This document shows positions 59,200 through 64,000 of a DNA stretch of 64,000 nucleotides, piece after piece. Below the pieces are notes generated by a model. The model saw only the letters and a program-made list of their open reading frames with translations, was not told the origin of the DNA and did not search any database. The position numbers and the translations under genes are program-made. This DNA comes from Bin107 sp965221655. GTDB lineage: Bacteria; UBA8248. Within the stretch, counting starts at the first letter, position 1. Each line of letters starts with the position of its first letter. The stretch is from positions 2,604,001 to 2,668,000 of the forward strand of contig OZ244906.1 of assembly GCA_965221655.1 (NCBI GenBank), written 5' to 3'.

Positions 59200-60651
59200 A
59201 TGTCCGCAAGAACGGCTGTCGTCCTCGTCTTTGTGCTCATCACCGCCGGGCAGGCCGTTTTCTCCGAGGCGGGCCGCCCGAGGGGCCGGGGAAACAGGGT
59301 CGTCTCCGTGCAGGTGCAAGAAGTCGCCGTAGGTCGTTTGGGCAGGCGCGTAGCGGCCACGGGCACCCTTTTGGCCCAAAGCGAGGTGCGGCTCATGTCC
59401 CGCGCCGAGGGCCAGGTGCGCGAAGTCCTGGTGCGCGAGGGTGCGCGTGTCGCAAAAGCACAGGTTCTCGCCCGGCTCGATTCCACCATCAAGCGGATAG
59501 ATTTGGCACTGGCCGAGAGCGACCTCGCCGCCGCGCGGGCGAAGCTCCAAAAGCTGCGCGCGGGCAGCAGGCCGGAGGAAATTGCCGCCGCTGCCGCCGC
59601 CTTCGCACAGGCCAAGGCGGCGCGCGCGCGGGGCGAGGCGGAACTCGCCTCCATGGTTGCGCGTCGAAAGGAGGTGGATGCCAACGCGCGTTCTCTCGGG
59701 GCACTGCATGAGAAGGGCGTCATCAGCGCACAGGAGTGGCGGAAGGTGACGACCGAGGCGAATCGCGCGCGTGCGGACGTGGCCGAACGTCGGGCGCGCC
59801 TCGCCGAGGATGCCGCCCGCGTCAGAGTCGCGGAGGAGAAGCTCAAGCTGGCAAGGGTCGGCGCGCGCGCGGAGGACATCGCGATGGCGCAGGCGGAGGT
59901 GGGTCAGCGCCTCCAGCGGGTGAAGCGGCTGATGGTAGAGATGGAATACTTCATCGTGCGTGCGCCGATATCGGGCGTCGTTACCGAAAGAAGGGTCGAA
60001 CCCGGCGACCTGGCGGTGAACAGGGCGCATTTGTTCACCATCGCCCGAACCGACACGCTGCGCGCCCGGGTGCGGGTGAGCGAACTGGATTTGCCGCTCA
60101 TCCGCAAGGGCCAAGGAGCGCAAATCGAGCTCGACGCCTACCGCGGCCGAACGTTTTCGGGGCAGCTCACCCGGATTTTTCCGAGTGTCGACCCGAGTGC
60201 GCGGCAGCTCATCGTGGAGGTGGACATCGAAAACCCCGATTTTTCCTTGCGCCCCGGTCTTCTGGCCCGCGTGCGGTTCGACCCCCTGCTGGGCAGGAGT
60301 GCCATCAACCTGCCGATTCATGCCGTGATATGGGACGGAGACTTGCGCACGCGAACGGGTATCGTCTTCGTCGTGGAGAAATTGCGTAGGAAAAGAGCCG
60401 GAGGCGGCCCTGGCGGCAAGGGTGCGCCCCGCGCAGGCGTGGCCGAGGCGAGCGTCCGGGGAGGGGAGCGCCGCGGCCGGGAAGGACGCCGTGGTCCGGG
60501 TTTCATGGTGGTGCGCCGCGAGGTTCGCCTGGGTGAAATGATTGACGGCCGCATCGAGATTCTCAAGGGTCTGCGCGTGGGTGAGCGGGTGGTGGTGAGC
60601 GCCACGACCCGTTTGCGAGACAAGCGGCCCGTCCGGATCGTGGAGCCGTGA
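59200..60651 (+). CDS. RND efflux periplasmic adaptor protein (HlyD/MFP family)
   Basis: 483 residues from ATG 59200, close behind GGAGAGGGGCAGGG. N-terminal membrane anchor or signal (VVLVFVLITAGQAVFSEAG), biotinyl-lipoyl half motifs ('VRLMSRAEGQVREVLVREGARV', 'VRAPISGVVTERRVEPGDLA'), and a long alanine/arginine-rich coiled-coil hairpin (about 115-255). It links the inner-membrane pump to an outer-membrane channel. A low-complexity Gly/Arg loop (about 405-440) is an unusual insertion near the C-terminus. The pump gene follows after 13 bases; no TolC-like gene is in the window. Confidence 0.92.
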   Translation: MSARTAVVLVFVLITAGQAVFSEAGRPRGRGNRVVSVQVQEVAVGRLGRRVAATGTLLAQSEVRLMSRAEGQVREVLVREGARVAKAQVLARLDSTIKRIDLALAESDLAAARAKLQKLRAGSRPEEIAAAAAAFAQAKAARARGEAELASMVARRKEVDANARSLGALHEKGVISAQEWRKVTTEANRARADVAERRARLAEDAARVRVAEEKLKLARVGARAEDIAMAQAEVGQRLQRVKRLMVEMEYFIVRAPISGVVTERRVEPGDLAVNRAHLFTIARTDTLRARVRVSELDLPLIRKGQGAQIELDAYRGRTFSGQLTRIFPSVDPSARQLIVEVDIENPDFSLRPGLLARVRFDPLLGRSAINLPIHAVIWDGDLRTRTGIVFVVEKLRRKRAGGGPGGKGAPRAGVAEASVRGGERRGREGRRGPGFMVVRREVRLGEMIDGRIEILKGLRVGERVVVSATTRLRDKRPVRIVEP

Positions 60652-60664
60652 GGAGAATGGGCCC

Positions 60665-63600
60665 GTGCTGAGCCGCGCTTGTATCCGAAGACCCGTGGGA
60701 ACCATCATGGGTGTGGTATGCGCGCTCGTGATGGGCTTTTTTGCACTCACGCGGTTGCCCGTCGATTTTTTGCCCAGAATCGTCTACCCGCGGATATTTA
60801 TCGGCATCGACTTTGAGGGGGCCGACCCCCAGGTGGTCGAAGAGCAGGTTACCAAGGTGGTGGAGCGTGAACTCGCGACTACCCAGGGGGTGGTGCGCAT
60901 ATTCTCGATCAGCCGCGAGGGCGCCGCACGCCTGTGGATGTTCTTCGACTTCGGCCGCGACATCGATCTGGCTCTTCAGGACGCCATCACCAAATTCAAC
61001 GTGGCCAGGAGAAACCTGCCCCAGGAGATACAGGATCAACTCCAGAACACGCGCATCTTCAAGTCCGACCCGGCGCAGGTGCCCATCATCGAGTACGCCC
61101 TGTCTTCGAAAAACCTCAAAGGACCCCAGTTGCAGACCTGGGCGCGCAAGGTGCTCGTCCCCCAGTTGATGACGGTTCCCGGCATCGCCTCGGTCGAGGC
61201 GTTCGGCGGCCAGGACGAAGAGGTGCAGGTGCTCGTCGACCTGCCGAGAATGCAGGGGCTGGGTCTCGACCTGCCCTCGGTTCTCAGGCGAATGCGCTCC
61301 GAGAACATGGACCTCGCCGCCGGGCGGGTGAAGACCGCCCACCGTGAATACTCGAGCCGCACGGCGGGAAAACTCAAGAACGCGGGCGAACTCTCCCGCC
61401 TGATTTTCCCCACCAGAGACGGCAGACGGGTGTACCTGCGCGATTTCGCGCATGTCGAGGACGCCGGCAAGGAACGCCGGATTTTCGTGTGGCTCAACGG
61501 CGACGAGAGCATCAAGGTGGTCGCCCTCAAGCAGCCCGACGCGAACACGGTCTCCGTCGTGGACGGCCTGCGGGAGAAGCTCGGTTTCCTCAAGCGCTAC
61601 GGCATCGTTCCGCCCGACGTCAGCCTCGTTCCGATTTCCGACCAGAGTTTCTTCATCCGTGCTTCCATTGCCAACGTGCTCTCCTCCGCCCTGGTGGGTG
61701 GGGCGCTGGCGATTCTGGTGGTGCTCTGTTTTTTGGGCAGTCTCAGGCGTACGTTCATCATCGGTCTGGCTATTCCGGTCGCTTCCATCTTCACCTTTTT
61801 CCTGATGTGGATGCTGGGCTTCACCTTCAACATATTCAGTCTGGGCGGGGTGGCGCTCGGCGTCGGGATGCTCGTGGACAACGCCATCGTCATGCTCGAG
61901 AACGTCTCGCGCCACCAGGAGGGGGGCGGGGACCCCGTGGAGGCGGCGGAGAGCGGCTCCGCCGAGGTGGAAAGCGCCATGGTGGCTTCCACGCTCACGA
62001 ACGTGGCGGCGGTGATGCCGTTTCTGTTGGTCTCGGGCTACGTGGCGCTTTTGTTTCGCGAATTGATACTCACCATCACCCTGGCGTTCGTGTGCAGCTT
62101 GTTGGTGGGGTTGACGGTCGTGGCCATGCTCTCTGCCCGGCTCTTGCAGGTTCCGATGCGCAGCGGTTTGAGCCGCTTTCCGCTCTTTCGTTTTTTCCGC
62201 TGGCTCATTACGCTCGCCAACCGGGCCTACCGCGCCCTTCTGGGGCCCGCCCTCACGCTCAGGTGGCTCGTCATCCTGCTTGCCCTGGGCGTGTGCGCGA
62301 GCAGCTACGCGCTCATTAACAGGATGGGCAACGAACTCTTGCCCCAGGTGGACGACGGGCGCATCTCCGTGGACATCCGCTTCTCGCCCGGCGGCGCGCT
62401 CGAATACACGAAGCAGGTGACGCGCGAGATTCACGACATGCTCGTGCGAGACCCCGCCGTCGATAAGGTGTTCGCCACGGCGGGTGGGCGTCTTTTCGGC
62501 AGAAACTTCTCGCCCTCCGCCTCACGGGGGAGAATCGACGTAACCCTCAAAGAGGACGTGAGCGTATTCGAGTATCTCAAAAAACTCAGACCCCGGCTCG
62601 CGCGCATGGCTTACCCCGACGCGCGGATTTACGCCTTCAAGAGCCGGGTGCGCGGCCTGCGCACCTCCAACACCAGGCACAACAAGAGCTTCTCCTTAGG
62701 CGTTCGGGGCGAGGATTTGCCTACGCTCAACCGCATCGCCGAAGAGGCCGTCGAGAAGCTCCAGAGCGTGGAGGGCTTGCACAACGTGCAGATGAACGAG
62801 GACAGGCCGCGGCCCGAGTTTCGCGTCGAGGTGAACAGGGAGCGCGCGGCGGAACTCGGCCTTTCGGTCGAGGACGTGGGAGACACCGTCGCCACGGCAG
62901 TCGACGGGTCGATAGCCACGTTCATCAACAGACTGGACAAGCGCGTGCCCGTGCGCGTGAAATTCTCGGACACCCGCATCAAGAGCGAGCAAGACCTCGC
63001 GCACCTGCCCCTGTTTCCCCAGAACGGACGCTCCACGCGCTTGAACCACGTGGCGCACATTCGCTATGCGCAGGGCAGTGCCGTCATCGCGCGAACGGAC
63101 CAGAATCGCATCGTTCAGATTACGGGCGACATTCAGGGCAGATCGTTGGGCGAGGTGAGCGCGGATGTCCGCGCCCGGCTGAAGGAGGTCGAACTGCCGA
63201 GGGGCTATTTCATCTTGCCGGGAGAGGACGAGGAGAACCTGAAGAAATCGAATCGCGAGTTGTTCATCCTGGCTCTGCTCGCGTTGTTCCTCGTCTATAC
63301 GGTGCTGGCCGTGCAGTACGACTCGCTCGTGAATCCGTTCGTCATCATCTTCGCCGTGCCACCCGCGCTCACCGGCGCGCTCGTCGGCCTCTATCTGAGC
63401 GCTACGCCTTTCGGGTCGACGGTGCTCATCGGCATCATTCTCCTCGTGGGCATCGTGGTGAACAATTCCATCGTCATGATCGACTACGTCGAGCGTTTGC
63501 GCGCGCGCGGCCTGGAAGTGCGCGCGGCCATCGTGGAGGGTGCGTCGGCGCGGTTGCGACCGATTTTGATGACCACGTTCACCACCATCATCGCGCTGGT

Positions 63601-63799
63601 GCCCCTGGCGAGCGGCTGGGGAAAAGGGTCCGAGATGCTGAGACCCCTCGGCCTGGTTGTGTCGAGCGGGCTGTTGGTTTCCACCCTCTTCACGTTGTTC
63701 CTGGTGCCGTGCATCTATCTCGTGGCCCAGAACCTGGTGCGCATTCTGCGGCGCGCCGTGGGTCTCAGGGAGACGAAATACACCGCACCCGCCACGTAA
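60665..63799 (+). CDS. RND family efflux transporter permease (AcrB-like)
   Basis: 1044 residues from GTG 60665. Twelve membrane helices in two repeats, each with a large periplasmic loop. The proton-relay Asp is in helix 4 'GVGMLVDNAIVMLENV'. 'PASxxxPxxVD'-like N-terminus 'LSRACIRRPVGTIMGVV' and the second repeat 'GIVVNNSIVMIDYVERLR' are typical. Closest to multidrug/hydrophobic-substrate RND pumps rather than CusA metal pumps, as the Met pairs are missing. Ends 'ETKYTAPAT'. Confidence 0.94.
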   Translation: MLSRACIRRPVGTIMGVVCALVMGFFALTRLPVDFLPRIVYPRIFIGIDFEGADPQVVEEQVTKVVERELATTQGVVRIFSISREGAARLWMFFDFGRDIDLALQDAITKFNVARRNLPQEIQDQLQNTRIFKSDPAQVPIIEYALSSKNLKGPQLQTWARKVLVPQLMTVPGIASVEAFGGQDEEVQVLVDLPRMQGLGLDLPSVLRRMRSENMDLAAGRVKTAHREYSSRTAGKLKNAGELSRLIFPTRDGRRVYLRDFAHVEDAGKERRIFVWLNGDESIKVVALKQPDANTVSVVDGLREKLGFLKRYGIVPPDVSLVPISDQSFFIRASIANVLSSALVGGALAILVVLCFLGSLRRTFIIGLAIPVASIFTFFLMWMLGFTFNIFSLGGVALGVGMLVDNAIVMLENVSRHQEGGGDPVEAAESGSAEVESAMVASTLTNVAAVMPFLLVSGYVALLFRELILTITLAFVCSLLVGLTVVAMLSARLLQVPMRSGLSRFPLFRFFRWLITLANRAYRALLGPALTLRWLVILLALGVCASSYALINRMGNELLPQVDDGRISVDIRFSPGGALEYTKQVTREIHDMLVRDPAVDKVFATAGGRLFGRNFSPSASRGRIDVTLKEDVSVFEYLKKLRPRLARMAYPDARIYAFKSRVRGLRTSNTRHNKSFSLGVRGEDLPTLNRIAEEAVEKLQSVEGLHNVQMNEDRPRPEFRVEVNRERAAELGLSVEDVGDTVATAVDGSIATFINRLDKRVPVRVKFSDTRIKSEQDLAHLPLFPQNGRSTRLNHVAHIRYAQGSAVIARTDQNRIVQITGDIQGRSLGEVSADVRARLKEVELPRGYFILPGEDEENLKKSNRELFILALLALFLVYTVLAVQYDSLVNPFVIIFAVPPALTGALVGLYLSATPFGSTVLIGIILLVGIVVNNSIVMIDYVERLRARGLEVRAAIVEGASARLRPILMTTFTTIIALVPLASGWGKGSEMLRPLGLVVSSGLLVSTLFTLFLVPCIYLVAQNLVRILRRAVGLRETKYTAPAT

Positions 63800-63889
63800 A
63801 TCCTCCTGGTTTTGCTGGCCTTGAGAATGGAATCACCGTAGCATGGCACACAGATGGGGCGAGCGTTCGTTTTAACGGGGAGAGAAGAC

Positions 63890-64000
63890 ATGCCCGGCAA
63901 GAAGGGAGGCGCGCCCGTGCGCCTCGGCGGTAGGCTTCCCGACGAAAACAGGAGTGTGCGCGTCGAGGTCGATTACGTGAAGACCTGCGCGGGCAGCTGC
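63890..64000 (+). CDS. rph: Probable ribonuclease PH, N-terminal 37 codons
   Basis: The gene starts at ATG 63890 behind GGGGAGAG and leaves the window in frame. The visible sequence has 'GGRLPDENRSVRVEV' and 'YVKTCAGSC', matching the RNase PH opening (GRxPDxLRPVxI, then YxxxAxGS). RNase PH trims tRNA 3' ends. With only 37 residues the call is moderate. Confidence 0.62.
   Translation, partial: MPGKKGGAPVRLGGRLPDENRSVRVEVDYVKTCAGSC

Noticed and set aside
60563..62434. A 623-codon leftward open frame
   Set aside because: Antisense to the RND pump and rich in H/E/V/D patterns typical of complementary-strand shadows.

Overview
The window is GC-rich chromosomal DNA from a Gram-negative bacterium. 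The Gram-negative call rests on an RND efflux pump with its periplasmic adaptor, a Slam-like outer-membrane barrel and a TatA protein. I cannot name the taxon. The gene mix (many Gfo/Idh/MocA, beta-hydroxyacid dehydrogenase, SDR, acyl-CoA dehydrogenase and amidohydrolase genes) resembles uncultured Desulfobacterota, Rokubacteria or Tectomicrobia-like genomes, but that is only an impression. At least ten genes appear to start with TTG behind a strong Shine-Dalgarno sequence. I see no transposase, prophage or CRISPR array. AT-richer stretches around 1.75-2.6 kb, 19.1-19.2 kb, 20.7-21.3 kb, 25.9-26.0 kb and 58.7-59.1 kb look acquired or regulatory.

Layout. 1-2.5 kb: a partial nucleotide-sugar epimerase, a PPOX-fold flavin protein, a carboxymuconolactone-decarboxylase-like protein and a DUF5343-type gene. 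2.6-14.9 kb: a long leftward series (SDR, creatinase-like M24 protein, peptide-type ABC importer, two Gfo/Idh/MocA oxidoreductases, acyl-CoA dehydrogenase, VOC protein, intact M24 peptidase, MalQ). It runs from a divergent promoter next to a GntR/HutC regulator; a perfect 16-bp palindrome covers the -10 box. 15.1-18.6 kb: the rightward arm (gntR, HIBADH-like, CapA-like, SDR). 18.7-24.7 kb: secreted nuclease, selenocysteine tRNA, a second HIBADH, an orphan zinc-ribbon-like protein, DUF523-DUF1722, a tandem-duplicated 3-hydroxyacyl-CoA dehydrogenase and a pentapeptide-repeat protein. 24.7-30 kb: AAA/DUF4143 ATPase with twin upstream palindromes, an acetolactate-synthase-like ThDP enzyme, homoserine dehydrogenase and a periplasmic-binding-fold protein. 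30-36.5 kb: addB-addA recombination nuclease.

36.5-44.6 kb is a tightly packed rightward operon, several genes overlapping by 4 bases: enolase-superfamily enzyme, an eight-helix protein with a C-terminal c-type haem site, a partner membrane protein, an amidohydrolase lacking the HxH motif, an MFS transporter, a MEMO-family protein with a PqqD-like front domain, and an ornithine-cyclodeaminase-family protein. It is the best candidate for something undescribed. 44.6-54.1 kb: two more HIBADH genes, rpmG-rpmB, DUF169, the Slam-like barrel, a frameshifted small membrane protein, acyl-CoA dehydrogenase with a MaoC hydratase, a class V aminotransferase and tatA. 54.3-58.6 kb: molybdenum cofactor genes (moeA, moeA fused to a periplasmic-binding-like domain, moaA), closed by an intrinsic terminator. 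59.2-63.8 kb: RND adaptor and pump, then the first 37 codons of a probable rph.

How they fit together (inference): the GntR island looks like uptake and degradation of a small peptide- or amide-like compound into CoA thioesters. The Mo-cofactor genes and selC would both serve a selenocysteine-containing molybdoenzyme such as formate dehydrogenase, but no such enzyme lies in the window.
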